64,000 bases of DNA from Flavobacterium tiangeerense (GCF_007830355.1 NZ_VLKO01000009.1:62001-126000); one strand, 5' to 3'. Shown: positions 44,827 through 53,521, counted from the stretch's first letter. The notes: a model not told the origin generated them from the sequence alone. Translations and numbers: made by a program.

Positions 44827-44845
44827 CACTTTTAATATTTTTATT

Positions 44846-45478
44846 ATGAAAAACACATTTTCAACCTCTTTTTTTACGATCGCAGTTATGGCAATCTTTA
44901 CAACCTTTATTTCATGTGATAAGGATGATGCTCCACAAAAAGTAGTAGTACTTGAGACAAAAACAGTTTCAAATTTACCAGCTCCACAAACAGGTGGTCA
45001 AGGACAACCAGAAGGAGGGCCGTTCACCAAATTTAGTTTTTCTCAAAATGCAGTTGTTACAAATGATGTTTGGGATATTGCTTTTAGAGGGACAAAAATA
45101 ATTGTTAACGGAGGCTCATTGATTGGTCTTAAAGAAGAACCATCTAGAAAAGGTGTTGCAGCTGTAAGTATTGTAACGGGGTCATTGAGCAGTATTACAG
45201 CTATTCCAGCTGCAAATACATTTATTCAAGATGGTGATAAAACCTATTCCTTTCCTACCTCGGGTATTAATTCATGGTATGATTATAATGCTACATCGCA
45301 TATTATTTCTGCCAAAGCAGGTAAAGTATACGTGGTAAAAACACACGATGGGAAATATGCTAAATTCGAAATTTTAAGTTATTACAAAGATGCACCCACA
45401 TCTCCTGATGGGACTTCTATATCTCGATTTTATACATTTAAATTCGTTTATCAAAACAACAGTTCAATCTCTTTCTAG
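44846..45478 (+). CDS. hmuY: HmuY family heme-binding lipoprotein
   Basis: 210 residues from the ATG at 44846. A frame open from 44669 overlaps the receptor gene and is rejected. The lipobox is TTFISC (Cys24). The mature protein carries KFSFSQNAVVTNDVWDIAFR, IVNGGS and GKYAKFEILSYYKDAP, characteristic of HmuY, a surface hemophore first described in Porphyromonas gingivalis that takes heme from host proteins and passes it to the receptor. The axial heme ligands differ among homologues and cannot be assigned here. It forms an operon with the receptor and is followed by a terminator. Confidence 0.88.
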   Translation: MKNTFSTSFFTIAVMAIFTTFISCDKDDAPQKVVVLETKTVSNLPAPQTGGQGQPEGGPFTKFSFSQNAVVTNDVWDIAFRGTKIIVNGGSLIGLKEEPSRKGVAAVSIVTGSLSSITAIPAANTFIQDGDKTYSFPTSGINSWYDYNATSHIISAKAGKVYVVKTHDGKYAKFEILSYYKDAPTSPDGTSISRFYTFKFVYQNNSSISF

Positions 45479-45538
45479 AGGAAAAACTGTTTAGCTTGAA
45501 TTCATTTTTAGTTGATTTTTTTATTTTTTTTTTGAATT

Positions 45539-45567
45539 AAAGAGGCTGATTATTTCAGCCTCTTTTT
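45539..45567 (+). terminator. Rho-independent terminator after hmuY
   Basis: AAAGAGGCTGA (45539-45549) pairs with TCAGCCTCTTT (45555-45565) and a T run follows. Confidence 0.9.
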
Positions 45568-45674
45568 GTTTTATTCAGATAATTTTAAAAACATTCCTTT
45601 TTTTATTACTAATACCTTTTCAACTTCAATACCAAATCATTAATTTTACACCTTAATTAAAGAGAAAAAGAATT

Positions 45675-47036
45675 ATGTTCGATAATTTAAGCGAAAAACT
45701 AGATAAAGCCTTCCATATATTAAAAGGTCACGGAAAAATAACCGAAGTAAACGTAGCAGATACTTTAAAAGAAGTTCGACGTGCTTTACTTGACGCCGAT
45801 GTTAACTTTAAAATTGCCAAAGATTTTACTACCAAAGTAAAAGAAAAAGCAATAGGTCAGGACGTTTTAACAACGCTTCAACCAGGGCAACTATTAGTTA
45901 AGTTAGTCAAAGATGAATTGACTGAATTAATGGGTGGCGATGTAGCCGGAATTAATTTATCGGGTAATCCATCTGTTATTTTGATGTCTGGATTACAAGG
46001 TTCTGGAAAAACTACTTTCTCTGGAAAATTAGCCAATTATCTTTTGACTAAGAAAAACAAAAAACCATTATTAGTTGCATGTGATATTTACCGTCCTGCG
46101 GCGATCCAGCAATTATATGTAGTTGGAGATTCTATTGGTGTTGAGGTATATTCAGAACCAGAAAATAAAAATCCAGTTGAAATTGCTCAAAACGCAATCA
46201 AACATGCTAAAGCAAATGGGTTTAATGTTGTCATTGTGGATACCGCTGGTCGTTTGGCTGTGGATGAAGAAATGATGAACGAGATTGAACGCGTACATAA
46301 AGCGATTCAACCACAAGAAACCTTGTTTGTAGTTGATGCTATGACAGGTCAAGATGCCGTAAATACAGCAAAAGCATTCAACGACAGATTGAATTTTGAT
46401 GGTGTTATCTTAACAAAATTAGATGGTGATACCCGTGGTGGAGCTGCTTTATCTATCAAAACAGTTGTAAATAAGCCTATTAAGTTTGTAGGTACTGGAG
46501 AGAAAATGGAAGCTATTGATGTTTTCTATCCTGTACGTATGGCCGAGAGAATCTTAGGAATGGGTGACGTTGTTTCCCTTGTGGAGAGAGCTCAGGAGCA
46601 ATTCGATGAAGAAGAAGCAAGAAAAATCCAAAAGAAAATTGCTAAAAATGAATTTGGTTTTGATGATTTTCTTTCTCAAATTCAGCAAGTAAAGAAAATG
46701 GGTAACATGAAAGACTTGGTAGGAATGATACCGGGTGCTTCAAAAGCGATGAAAGATGTTGAAATTGAAGACGACGCTTTCAAACATATTGAAGCTATTA
46801 TTTACTCAATGACCCCAATTGAACGAAGTAAACCAGCTGTGATTGATGTAAAACGTAAAGCAAGAATTGCTAAAGGTTCAGGGACAAAAATCGAGCAAGT
46901 AAATCAGCTAATGAAGCAGTTTGACCAAATGAGCAAAATGATGAAAATGATGCAAGGTCCGGGTGGAAAAAACCTAATGAAAATGATGGGCGGAATGAAA
47001 GGCGGAATGCCTGGTGGAATGCCAGGAATGAAATAA
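45675..47036 (+). CDS. ffh: Signal recognition particle protein Ffh
   Basis: 453 residues. The N domain (ARRALLDADVNF-like segment EVRRALLDADVNFKIAKDF) is followed by the G domain with Walker A GLQGSGKTT (106-114), DTAGR (189-193) and TKLDGDTRGG. The C-terminal M domain is methionine-rich (KMMGGMKGGMPGGMPGMK). It binds 4.5S RNA and signal sequences and docks with FtsY to deliver membrane proteins. It has its own transcription unit. Confidence 0.97.
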   Translation: MFDNLSEKLDKAFHILKGHGKITEVNVADTLKEVRRALLDADVNFKIAKDFTTKVKEKAIGQDVLTTLQPGQLLVKLVKDELTELMGGDVAGINLSGNPSVILMSGLQGSGKTTFSGKLANYLLTKKNKKPLLVACDIYRPAAIQQLYVVGDSIGVEVYSEPENKNPVEIAQNAIKHAKANGFNVVIVDTAGRLAVDEEMMNEIERVHKAIQPQETLFVVDAMTGQDAVNTAKAFNDRLNFDGVILTKLDGDTRGGAALSIKTVVNKPIKFVGTGEKMEAIDVFYPVRMAERILGMGDVVSLVERAQEQFDEEEARKIQKKIAKNEFGFDDFLSQIQQVKKMGNMKDLVGMIPGASKAMKDVEIEDDAFKHIEAIIYSMTPIERSKPAVIDVKRKARIAKGSGTKIEQVNQLMKQFDQMSKMMKMMQGPGGKNLMKMMGGMKGGMPGGMPGMK

Positions 47037-47051
47037 AGAATTTAAAAAGAG

Positions 47052-47083
47052 AGTCTTAAAGTCGTTATGATTTTAAGACTTTT
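47052..47083 (+). terminator. Probable terminator after ffh
   Basis: AGTCTTAAA (47052-47060) pairs with TTTAAGACT (47072-47080), followed by a short T run. It lies 16 bp after the stop. Confidence 0.65.
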
Positions 47084-47110
47084 GTCTTTACTATATTAAA
47101 CAAAACAACA

Positions 47111-47992
47111 ATGCAACTACTAGACGGAAAAAAAACAGCAGAAGACATTAAAAGCGAAATTGCTGTTGAAGTACAAAAAATGAAAGCCAATGGTGAGAAA
47201 GTTCCTCATTTGGCAGCCCTAATCGTAGGGAATGATGGCGCAAGTTTAACCTATGTAGGAAGTAAGGTAAAAGCCTGTGAAAGAGTAGGGTTTGAGTCTA
47301 CTTTGATTAAAATGCCAAACACTACTACAGAAATTGAATTGCTTAAAAAGATCAAAGAATTAAATGAAGACGAGCAAATTGACGGTTTTATTGTGCAATT
47401 GCCACTTCCTAAACAAATTGACGAGCAAAAAGTTTTAATGGCGGTTGACCCAAGTAAAGATGTTGATGGTTTTCATCCGGAGAACTTTGGGAAAATGGCA
47501 TTGGATATGACAACTTTCATTCCTGCAACACCATTTGGTATTCTAGAATTGTTAGATCGCTATGGAGTAGAAACAAAAGGAAAGCATACTGTTGTTATTG
47601 GCCGCAGCCATATTGTGGGTAGACCAATGAGTATTTTGATGGGACGCAAAGGTTTTCCAGGGAACTCAACAGTGACACTTACGCATAGTTACACCAAAAA
47701 TATAGAAGAAATTACCATTCAGGCTGATATTATAATCACAGCTTTGGGTGTTCCCAATTATTTAAAAGCGGATATGGTGAAGGATGGAGCAGTTGTTATT
47801 GATGTGGGTATTACCCGCGTTCCTGACGAAAACCACGAGAAAGGATACGTAATCACCGGTGATGTAGATTTTGATCAAGTAAGCAAAAAAGCATCTTTTA
47901 TTACCCCAGTTCCTGGTGGAGTAGGACCAATGACCATTGCTATGTTGTTAAAAAACACACTCTTGGCAAGGGAAATGAAGAGAAACAAATAA
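47111..47992 (+). CDS. folD: Bifunctional methylenetetrahydrofolate dehydrogenase/cyclohydrolase FolD
   Basis: 293 residues. It interconverts 5,10-methylene- and 10-formyl-tetrahydrofolate using NADP. The active-site region is [19 protein letters not shown], with the catalytic lysine in [51 protein letters not shown] and the final [17 protein letters not shown] are all standard FolD motifs. It is cytosolic and monocistronic. Confidence 0.97.
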   Translation: MQLLDGKKTAEDIKSEIAVEVQKMKANGEKVPHLAALIVGNDGASLTYVGSKVKACERVGFESTLIKMPNTTTEIELLKKIKELNEDEQIDGFIVQLPLPKQIDEQKVLMAVDPSKDVDGFHPENFGKMALDMTTFIPATPFGILELLDRYGVETKGKHTVVIGRSHIVGRPMSILMGRKGFPGNSTVTLTHSYTKNIEEITIQADIIITALGVPNYLKADMVKDGAVVIDVGITRVPDENHEKGYVITGDVDFDQVSKKASFITPVPGGVGPMTIAMLLKNTLLAREMKRNK

Positions 47993-48006
47993 AAATTTTT
48001 ACATAG

Positions 48007-48039
48007 AAAGCCTCAAATTTATTTTTGGGGCTTTTTTTT
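48007..48039 (+). terminator. Rho-independent terminator after folD
   Basis: AAAGCCTCAAA (48007-48017) pairs with TTTGGGGCTTT (48024-48034) through one G-U pair, followed by T residues. Confidence 0.85.
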
Positions 48040-48096
48040 GTCTTAAGATGCTCCTAAATTATAACTAGTAAAAGCTTAGAATCTAAATTTAAAGAA

Positions 48097-48104
48097 TACT
48101 TTTG
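48097..48104 (+). promoter_or_regulatory. -7 promoter element upstream of corA
   Basis: TACTTTTG fits TAnnTTTG, 110 bp before the corA ATG. The long leader that follows contains a 10-codon open frame at 48127-48159. Confidence 0.45.
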
Positions 48105-48213
48105 CAACACTTTAAAAAAAAAGGTAATGGACGATTATTATTCGGAAATGTTAAACTAAGATAGCACTTGAACAATTTTCAAGAGGCTATACATAAACCT
48201 ATAGGATTTTGAA

Positions 48214-49140
48214 ATGAGAGCTTTTTACAAAAACAATAACGGATTAAGTGTCACTACTAATTGGACTCCAAACTGCTGGATCAATATTGAATGTCCTACC
48301 GAAATAGAAAAAAAATATTTACTCGAAGAATTACAAATTCCCGAAGCATTTTATAATGACATTGAAGATATTGACGAAAGACCAAGGATAGAAATTGAAA
48401 ATGGTTGGACTTTGATTATCATGCGAATTCCTGTGAAAAGCAACGATGTGAAATTGCCTTTTCATACGATTCCTGTTGGTGTTGTTTTCAAAAGGGAAGT
48501 TTGTATCACCATTAGTTTTCATAAAACAGAAATGCTTTCTGATTTTGTGATTTACACCCAACGTAAAAAAATCGATATTAAGGACAACTTTGATTTGGTG
48601 CTCAAGCTATTGTTATCCTCTAGTGTTTGGTTTTTAAAATACTTGAAGCAAGTCAATCAAAAGATAAAATTAGCCGAGGATAATCTCGAAAAATCAATCA
48701 AAAACGAAGAATTACAGGCTTTACTCCAAATAGAAAAATGTTTGGTTTTCTTTATGACTTCCTTGAAAGGCAATGATATTCTATTGCATCGAATCAAAAA
48801 TATCAAATCTCAAAAAGAGCATTTTGATTTAGAATTATTGGAAGATGTAGAGATAGAATTGCGCCAAGCCCAAGAAACTACCAATATATATAGTGACATC
48901 TTAACCGGTACAATGGATGCATACGCCTCTGTGATATCAAATAATATGAATACGATTATGAAGCAAATGACTTCAATTTCGATTATTTTGATGATTCCCA
49001 CCTTGATTGCCAGTTTATACGGTATGAATGTTCCCAACGATTTAGAGAATAACCGCTATGGCATCTGGATTGTAATTGCAGTATCTATTATGCTTTCGTG
49101 CTTTGGAGTATTTTTGTTCAAAAAGAAAAGATGGTTTTAA
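48214..49140 (+). CDS. corA: CorA-family magnesium/divalent-cation transporter
   Basis: 308 residues. The C-terminus has two transmembrane helices with the ion-selectivity motif YGMN at 269-272 (LYGMNVPNDL) and a basic tail (FKKKRWF). The long N-terminal part forms the cytosolic funnel, with LEELQIPEAFYNDIEDIDER and a long helix (QVNQKIKLAEDNLEKSI). The pentameric channel usually carries Mg2+. The gene stands alone, with a 110-bp leader after the promoter element at 48097. Confidence 0.92.
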   Translation: MRAFYKNNNGLSVTTNWTPNCWINIECPTEIEKKYLLEELQIPEAFYNDIEDIDERPRIEIENGWTLIIMRIPVKSNDVKLPFHTIPVGVVFKREVCITISFHKTEMLSDFVIYTQRKKIDIKDNFDLVLKLLLSSSVWFLKYLKQVNQKIKLAEDNLEKSIKNEELQALLQIEKCLVFFMTSLKGNDILLHRIKNIKSQKEHFDLELLEDVEIELRQAQETTNIYSDILTGTMDAYASVISNNMNTIMKQMTSISIILMIPTLIASLYGMNVPNDLENNRYGIWIVIAVSIMLSCFGVFLFKKKRWF

Positions 49141-49183
49141 GAAACATTATTTAAAAAAAAAATATTTTTTCTTCTTCCTTTTC

Positions 49184-49213
49184 TTGGATTATACATTAAA
49201 AACAATAACTTTG
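49184..49213 (+). promoter_or_regulatory. Full Bacteroidetes-type promoter of the winged-helix operon
   Basis: TTG at 49184-49186, a 19-bp spacer, then TAACTTTG at 49206-49213. This is a complete TTG-N19-TAnnTTTG promoter. Its -7 element overlaps the palindrome at 49208, so a bound repressor would block it. Confidence 0.7.
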
Positions 49214-49231
49214 TAATTCAAAGTACTTTTA
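49208..49231. promoter_or_regulatory. Operator candidate, copy 1
   Basis: ACTTTG-TAATT-CAAAGT inverted repeat followed by ACTTTTA, two bases before the ATG at 49234. An almost identical copy lies at 50164. The overlap with the promoter's -7 box suggests autorepression by the winged-helix protein encoded in the operon. Confidence 0.6.
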
Positions 49232-49233
49232 TT

Positions 49234-49848
49234 ATGAGTCACAATATTCAAGAAGATTTAGTTCACATTCGTTCCATGATGGAACGTTCTTCAAGGTTTA
49301 TTTCCCTTAGCGGATTGTCAGGTGTTTTTGCAGGAGTCTTTGCGCTACTTGGTGCGGGTTATGCTGCTTTTTTGTTTGAGTCAAATGAGATGTCTTATTT
49401 TGATGGATTGGAGAAAGTGTACAGTGTTGATTTGATTTATAAACTAATTGTAGTGGGGATTGTAATTTTAGTTCTTGCTCTTCTTTCTGGATTTCTATTC
49501 ACTTTTAAAAAGAGTAAAAAAAATAATGTACCAATCTGGACTTCTACCACAAAAGTGATGCTTTTGCAATTAGCAATTCCTTTAGCAGTTGGAGGCGTCT
49601 TTTGTCTAGCTTTAATATATCATGGTCTTTTCGCTTTTTTAGCGCCAGCTACTTTACTTTTTTACGGATTAGCATTGGTAAATGCGGGTAAGTATACGTA
49701 TTCAGATATTCAGTATTTAGGATACTTTCAATTATTTCTTGGGGGTGTATCTTTATTTTTTCTAGGATATGGATTGATTTTTTGGGCCCTTGGTTTTGGA
49801 ATTCTACACATAGTCTACGGAACAATTATGTTTAAAAAATACAGATAA
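49234..49848 (+). CDS. Polytopic membrane protein of unknown function
   Basis: 204 residues. After a cytosolic N-terminus (HNIQEDLVHIRSMMERSSRF) there are six predicted transmembrane segments. No family with a known function was recognised. The N-terminal word IRSMMERSSRFISLSGLSG is conserved in proteins that precede a small winged-helix regulator in Bacteroidetes. Its stop is two bases before the ATG of that regulator (TAA-tc-ATG), so the pair is co-translated. It may be a sensor or the target of the regulator. Confidence 0.75.
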   Translation: MSHNIQEDLVHIRSMMERSSRFISLSGLSGVFAGVFALLGAGYAAFLFESNEMSYFDGLEKVYSVDLIYKLIVVGIVILVLALLSGFLFTFKKSKKNNVPIWTSTTKVMLLQLAIPLAVGGVFCLALIYHGLFAFLAPATLLFYGLALVNAGKYTYSDIQYLGYFQLFLGGVSLFFLGYGLIFWALGFGILHIVYGTIMFKKYR

Positions 49849-49850
49849 TC

Positions 49851-50144
49851 ATGGGTATTATCGATAAATTAAATAAAGATTTCGAAAGTCGAATCCGATT
49901 AGGATTAATGTCTGTATTGATGGTAAACGACTGGATCGATTTTACAGAGATGAAGGCATTATTAAATACTACTGATGGAAACTTAGCGAGTCACTCTTCT
50001 TCTTTAGAGAAATCAGGCTATATCGAAATCAAAAAAGAATTTGTGGGTAAAAAACCAAAAACCTCGTATCGAGTGACCAATATGGGGAGAGCTGCTTTTG
50101 TTTGCCACTTAAATAGTCTTGAAAAATTATTCAAATCTAAATAA
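49851..50144 (+). CDS. Small winged-helix transcriptional regulator (HTH_34 type)
   Basis: 97 residues, a single winged-helix domain: helices IRLGLMSVLMVNDWIDFTEM and EMKALLNTTDGNLASHSSSL (recognition helix near residues 42-56), then the wing GYIEIKKEFVGKKPKTSYRV and a C-terminal dimerisation helix. This is the MarR/PadR-like HTH_34 family. It contains no ligand domain. The matching palindromes at 49208 and 50164, one upstream of its operon and one upstream of the next gene, are its most likely binding sites. Confidence 0.85.
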   Translation: MGIIDKLNKDFESRIRLGLMSVLMVNDWIDFTEMKALLNTTDGNLASHSSSLEKSGYIEIKKEFVGKKPKTSYRVTNMGRAAFVCHLNSLEKLFKSK

Positions 50145-50163
50145 ACCTTTTTTTTAACTTTTT

Positions 50164-50187
50164 ACTTTGAAATACAAAGTACTTTTA
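50164..50187. promoter_or_regulatory. Operator candidate, copy 2
   Basis: ACTTTG-AAATA-CAAAGT inverted repeat followed by ACTTTTA, 11 bp before the ATG at 50199. It is the same element as at 49208; only two spacer bases differ. Confidence 0.6.
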
Positions 50188-50198
50188 AATTTATAATT

Positions 50199-51584
50199 AT
50201 GAAAAAACTACATTTTATTTTAGCAAGCAGTTTGGTTTTTACATTGCTTTTTTACAACGAAGATTTGGGGCTTAATTGGGCTATTTTTGGGATTGTACAA
50301 ATCGGATTAATATGCTATTTTTTCCAAGAGAAGTTTACCAGTAGGATGCATTTGCTGTTAGTGGTTGCATCGGTTTTGTCTTGTTTTGCGTTTGCTTGGT
50401 ATGGCGATTTTCCGTCGTTTTGTGCCATGTCTTTATCAATTATCTTTTTACAATTCAAAACTCAAGAACCTAAACTGAAATTGTTACAAGCTTTTCCTTT
50501 GGTTTTGTTCAATGGAATTACCTCTTTAGGCCGTATATTCATGTTTAGTCAATACCTTCCTAAACGCAGAATCAATAATGGTTTTATAAAAAAACTGATA
50601 GCTTACTTTGTTATTCCACTTCTATTTCTTGGATTGTTTTTAGTAGTATACTCATTTGCAAGTGATCATTTTTTGTCTCTGTTTACCGGTTATTATTTAG
50701 ACATCGATGTTTGGCAAGCAATTGTAATTTCTGCTTTAGGATTTTTTATTTCATTCACTTTCTGGAATTATTGGATACCAGAGATTTGTTACGAAAAGAA
50801 TAGTTTATTAGATAATGATTTTGATGACGTCGACAAGATTCAAAATAAAAACTCATTTTCGTTTTTGGATATTGATTTCGAAAGAAGAAGTGGAGAGATT
50901 ACGTTCTTTCTTTTGAATGCATTGCTATTGGTTTTCATTGTAACTTATAACTATGAGCAGTTTTTTGAAGTGGTTAAAAAATCAAATTTAAGTTCGGATA
51001 CACATGAACGAGTAAATGCTGTAATTTTATCAATTATCATGGCAGTTGGTGTAATCTTGTTTTACTTCAAAGGTGGCTTTAACTTTGATGAAAAAGCGAT
51101 ATACCTTAAAAAATTAGCCAAAATTTGGATTGTTTTAAATGGAATTTTAATACTTTGTACCATAATCAAAAACACAGAGTACATTTCGTTTTATGGATTG
51201 ACCTACAAGAGATTAGGTGTGTACGCTTTCTTAATTTTAGCAATAATAGGATTGATTATTTCTTTTATAAAAATTGCTAAGCAAAAAACAAATGCTTTTC
51301 TTTTCAATCAAATGATGTGGGGTTTTTATGGGATAGTTTTATTAACCAGTTTTGTTAATTGGGGCGCTATAATTACTTATTATAATATTGAAGTTAATAA
51401 AGGGGTTGAACCTGTATTTTTATCAGGCTTAAATTTTAATGATGAAATTCGTAGAAAATTTATTCAAGAAAACAAATTAGATGGTCAATACAATGAAATG
51501 ATTAGGGAAAAGGAAATTCTAAAAAATCAAGAATGCTCTTTTTTGTCGAAAGCTTTGTATTATGAGTTTGTGAATACTAAGTAA
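50199..51584 (+). CDS. DUF4173/DUF4153-like polytopic membrane protein
   Basis: 461 residues with about ten transmembrane segments. PKRRINNGFIKKLIAYFVIPLLF, the central YGLTYKRLGVYAFLILAIIG (with the Tyr-Lys-Arg-Leu motif of this family) and the C-terminal amphipathic tail fit DUF4173 proteins. The cytosolic loop (about 205-235) is acidic (NDFDDVDKIQ). Function unknown. It follows the regulator gene after 54 bp, with its own copy of the operator, so it is probably co-regulated. Confidence 0.75.
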   Translation: MKKLHFILASSLVFTLLFYNEDLGLNWAIFGIVQIGLICYFFQEKFTSRMHLLLVVASVLSCFAFAWYGDFPSFCAMSLSIIFLQFKTQEPKLKLLQAFPLVLFNGITSLGRIFMFSQYLPKRRINNGFIKKLIAYFVIPLLFLGLFLVVYSFASDHFLSLFTGYYLDIDVWQAIVISALGFFISFTFWNYWIPEICYEKNSLLDNDFDDVDKIQNKNSFSFLDIDFERRSGEITFFLLNALLLVFIVTYNYEQFFEVVKKSNLSSDTHERVNAVILSIIMAVGVILFYFKGGFNFDEKAIYLKKLAKIWIVLNGILILCTIIKNTEYISFYGLTYKRLGVYAFLILAIIGLIISFIKIAKQKTNAFLFNQMMWGFYGIVLLTSFVNWGAIITYYNIEVNKGVEPVFLSGLNFNDEIRRKFIQENKLDGQYNEMIREKEILKNQECSFLSKALYYEFVNTK

Positions 51585-51597
51585 TTCTATTAAATAT

Positions 51598-51642
51598 AAA
51601 TCCCATTCTAGTTCGAGTAATTGTGTAACTAGAATGGGATTT
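51598..51642. terminator. Bidirectional terminator between DUF4173-like gene and rluF
   Basis: Perfect 16-bp stem: AAATCCCATTCTAGTT (51598-51613) with AACTAGAATGGGATTT (51627-51642). It serves the convergent genes on both sides. Confidence 0.88.
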
Positions 51643-51646
51643 CTTT

Positions 51647-52459
51647 TTAATAATCCCCGCGTTTCTTAAACCTAGGATCATCTCTTTTTATAAACTCAGT
51701 TCTTTTTCTTGGTGTTTCTACTTTTGGTAAACTAGCTTCTTCTGTTTTGCTAGATGGCTCAATAAGAGCATTGAGTTCTTTGATTTCGGCCTCAGTCAAA
51801 TCACGGTAGCGCCCCACAGGAACATCTAGCGAAATATTGATAATCCGAATGCGTTTTAAGGCGGTTACGTCATAGCCTAGATATTCAGTCATTCTACGGA
51901 TTTGGCGGTTTAAACCTTGTGTTAGGATGATCTTAAATGTAAATTTACTGATTTGCTCTACTTTACATTTTCTAGTTACGGTATCTAAAATAGGTACACC
52001 ATTTCCCATTCTTTCAATAAAACGATCAGTGATGGGTTTGTTTACGGTAACGGTATATTCTTTTTCGTGATTGTTGCGCGCACGTAATATTTTATTAACA
52101 ATGTCGCCGTCATTTGTCATGAAAATCAAGCCTTCACTGGCTTTGTCTAAACGCCCAATTGGGAATATTCGCTTTGGATAATTAATATAATCTACAATAT
52201 TGTTGTGTACATCAAGGTTTGTGGTACACTCTATCCCTACTGGTTTGTAAAAGGCAAGATATACTGATTTTTCTGTTTTTTCACGAATTAATTTGCCGTC
52301 AATGCGTACTTCGTCATGAGGTGCTACTTTGGTCCCTAATTCGGGTACAACACCATTGATGGTCACTCGTCCTTCTTCGATGATTTTATCAGCTTCGCGG
52401 CGGCTGCAAAAACCTGTTTCGCCAATGAATTTATTGAGGCGTTTTAATTGATCTTCCAT
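51647..52459 (-). CDS. rluF: 23S rRNA pseudouridine synthase (RluF/RsuA family)
   Basis: 270 residues from the ATG at 52459. The frame extends to 52483 but adds non-conserved residues. The N-terminal S4 RNA-binding domain (LNKFIGETGFCSRREADKII) is followed by the catalytic domain with Asp105 in IGRLDKASEGLIFMTND and the conserved LTQGLNRQIRRMTEYLGYDV. It isomerises a uridine in 23S rRNA (U2604 in E. coli RluF). The C-terminal 40 residues are a charged tail rich in Lys, Arg and Glu. Confidence 0.9.
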   Translation of the reverse strand: MEDQLKRLNKFIGETGFCSRREADKIIEEGRVTINGVVPELGTKVAPHDEVRIDGKLIREKTEKSVYLAFYKPVGIECTTNLDVHNNIVDYINYPKRIFPIGRLDKASEGLIFMTNDGDIVNKILRARNNHEKEYTVTVNKPITDRFIERMGNGVPILDTVTRKCKVEQISKFTFKIILTQGLNRQIRRMTEYLGYDVTALKRIRIINISLDVPVGRYRDLTEAEIKELNALIEPSSKTEEASLPKVETPRKRTEFIKRDDPRFKKRGDY

Positions 52460-52550
52460 CTTGCAAAAGTAATCAATTTGCAAATTATAATAGCTATTGA
52501 TTTTGAGATTGCTTGTAAAACGAACTTATCAACTTTACGACGGATTTGCG

Positions 52551-52640
52551 TGAAGGATAGCAGCGAAAATCCTTTTTTAGGGCTTTTTTTGCCCAAAAAA
52601 GATTGTAGCGAATAGCCTGGTCGCCGCGGCGAACACGCCC
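52551..52640 (+). ncRNA. Flavo-1-like structured element, copy B
   Basis: The element reads GGATAGCAGCGAAAATCC, a T-rich arm, the hairpin GGGC-TTTTTTT-GCCC, an A-rich arm, then GATTGTAGCGAATAGCCTGG and a CGCCGCGGCG palindrome. The blocks GATAGCAGCGAAAATCC, GATT.AGCG..TAGC and ACACGCC are shared in order with copy A (27521), with a matching stem but different loop, which points to a conserved structure. It ends at the first base of the broken hydrolase gene's stop codon. Confidence 0.55.
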
Positions 52641-53485
52641 TAATTTTGAATGAACTGACTAATTTTTTCGTATAAATTGTGGTCGTGCATGCTGTGGCCG
52701 AGGCCAGTTGTGGTAATAAAAGTAGCATTTTTCCAAGTTGCGGCGATTTTGTTGCCTTCGTGAATGAGCACTACTTGGTCTTGCTCATCATGGGCAAGAA
52801 AGCCTTGGGTTAGCATGTTTTTTGCAAAATGTTGTCCTGCAAACTCATCTGTATTGAGTTGAAAAACATCACGATAATATTTTTTTAGGCCAGTTAAAAT
52901 TCTAGAATTGAGGCTTAACAACGCGATATAATTGTCTAATATTATTTTGAAATCGCTTGGTGCGCCAAGGATAACCATTTTTTTTAAGTCGTCGCTTTGG
53001 TAAACGTACTGGTAGTACAAGCAGGTTTTGCCACCTAGTGAGTGTCCGATTAAAGTTTGTGGTTTAAAATGCTGTACCACTTGGTGTAAAAATTCGGCAT
53101 AATGCGGAATATTGAATGTGGTGCCGCTGGAGAGTCCGTGCGCAGGACCGTCAAGTGCTACGATGGTACTACCGGTTTTTGCGAGGTAAGGCAAGAGTTT
53201 TTCCTAACGCGAAGCGTTGCTCTCCCAACCGTGTACTAATAAAATCACATGACTGTTGCCAGGCCAAGTATAGGTTTGTATTTTTTGATCTTGAAAAGAG
53301 AGTGTTTGGGTTTGGGCTTGTTGCAGTACGGCGGGTAATTGGTCAATTTGTAACTTTCCATCGCGAGGTTTACTGAATAAGTTGTATGCGAGTTGTATCG
53401 CTTTTGTTGGGGCAAGGTAGCTGAGTAGGTTGATGTAGGTACCCACTGACTTGGTAAAAAGAGTATAGAATATCTGCTTGATCAT
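52640..53485 (-). pseudogene. Alpha/beta hydrolase gene interrupted by one in-frame TAG
   Basis: A single reading frame of 281 codons with one stop at 53204-53206. The N-terminal part (93 residues) ends VILLVHGWESNASR; the frame then reads TAG followed by EKLLPYLAKTGSTIVALDGP. Related hydrolases have SRWEKLLPYL here, so the stop is TGG (Trp) changed to TAG, a single transition at 53205. The second part keeps the nucleophile elbow LIGHSLGGKT, and GLGHSMHDH with the likely catalytic His. Either the gene is newly inactivated, or it is a sequencing error, or the stop is read through. The downstream fragment alone lacks the N-terminal strands and would not fold normally. Confidence 0.85.
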
Positions 53486-53489
53486 AAAA

Positions 53490-53514
53490 AAAGTCCCGAT
53501 GTTATCGGGACTTT
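53490..53514 (-). terminator. Rho-independent terminator after the coiled-coil protein gene
   Basis: AAAGTCCCGA (53490-53499) pairs with TCGGGACTTT (53505-53514), with T residues after it on the minus strand. It lies 7 bp beyond the stop of the gene at 53522-54301 and directly before the hydrolase ATG. Confidence 0.88.
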
Positions 53515-53521
53515 AAAGGTA

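Noticed and set aside
44669..44845. N-terminal extension of the HmuY reading frame
   Set aside because: It overlaps the receptor gene, while the ATG at 44846 is followed directly by a lipoprotein signal peptide.
52444..52728. 94-codon open frame across the rluF-hydrolase gap
   Set aside because: Runs antisense through the Flavo-1-like element and has no recognisable protein features.
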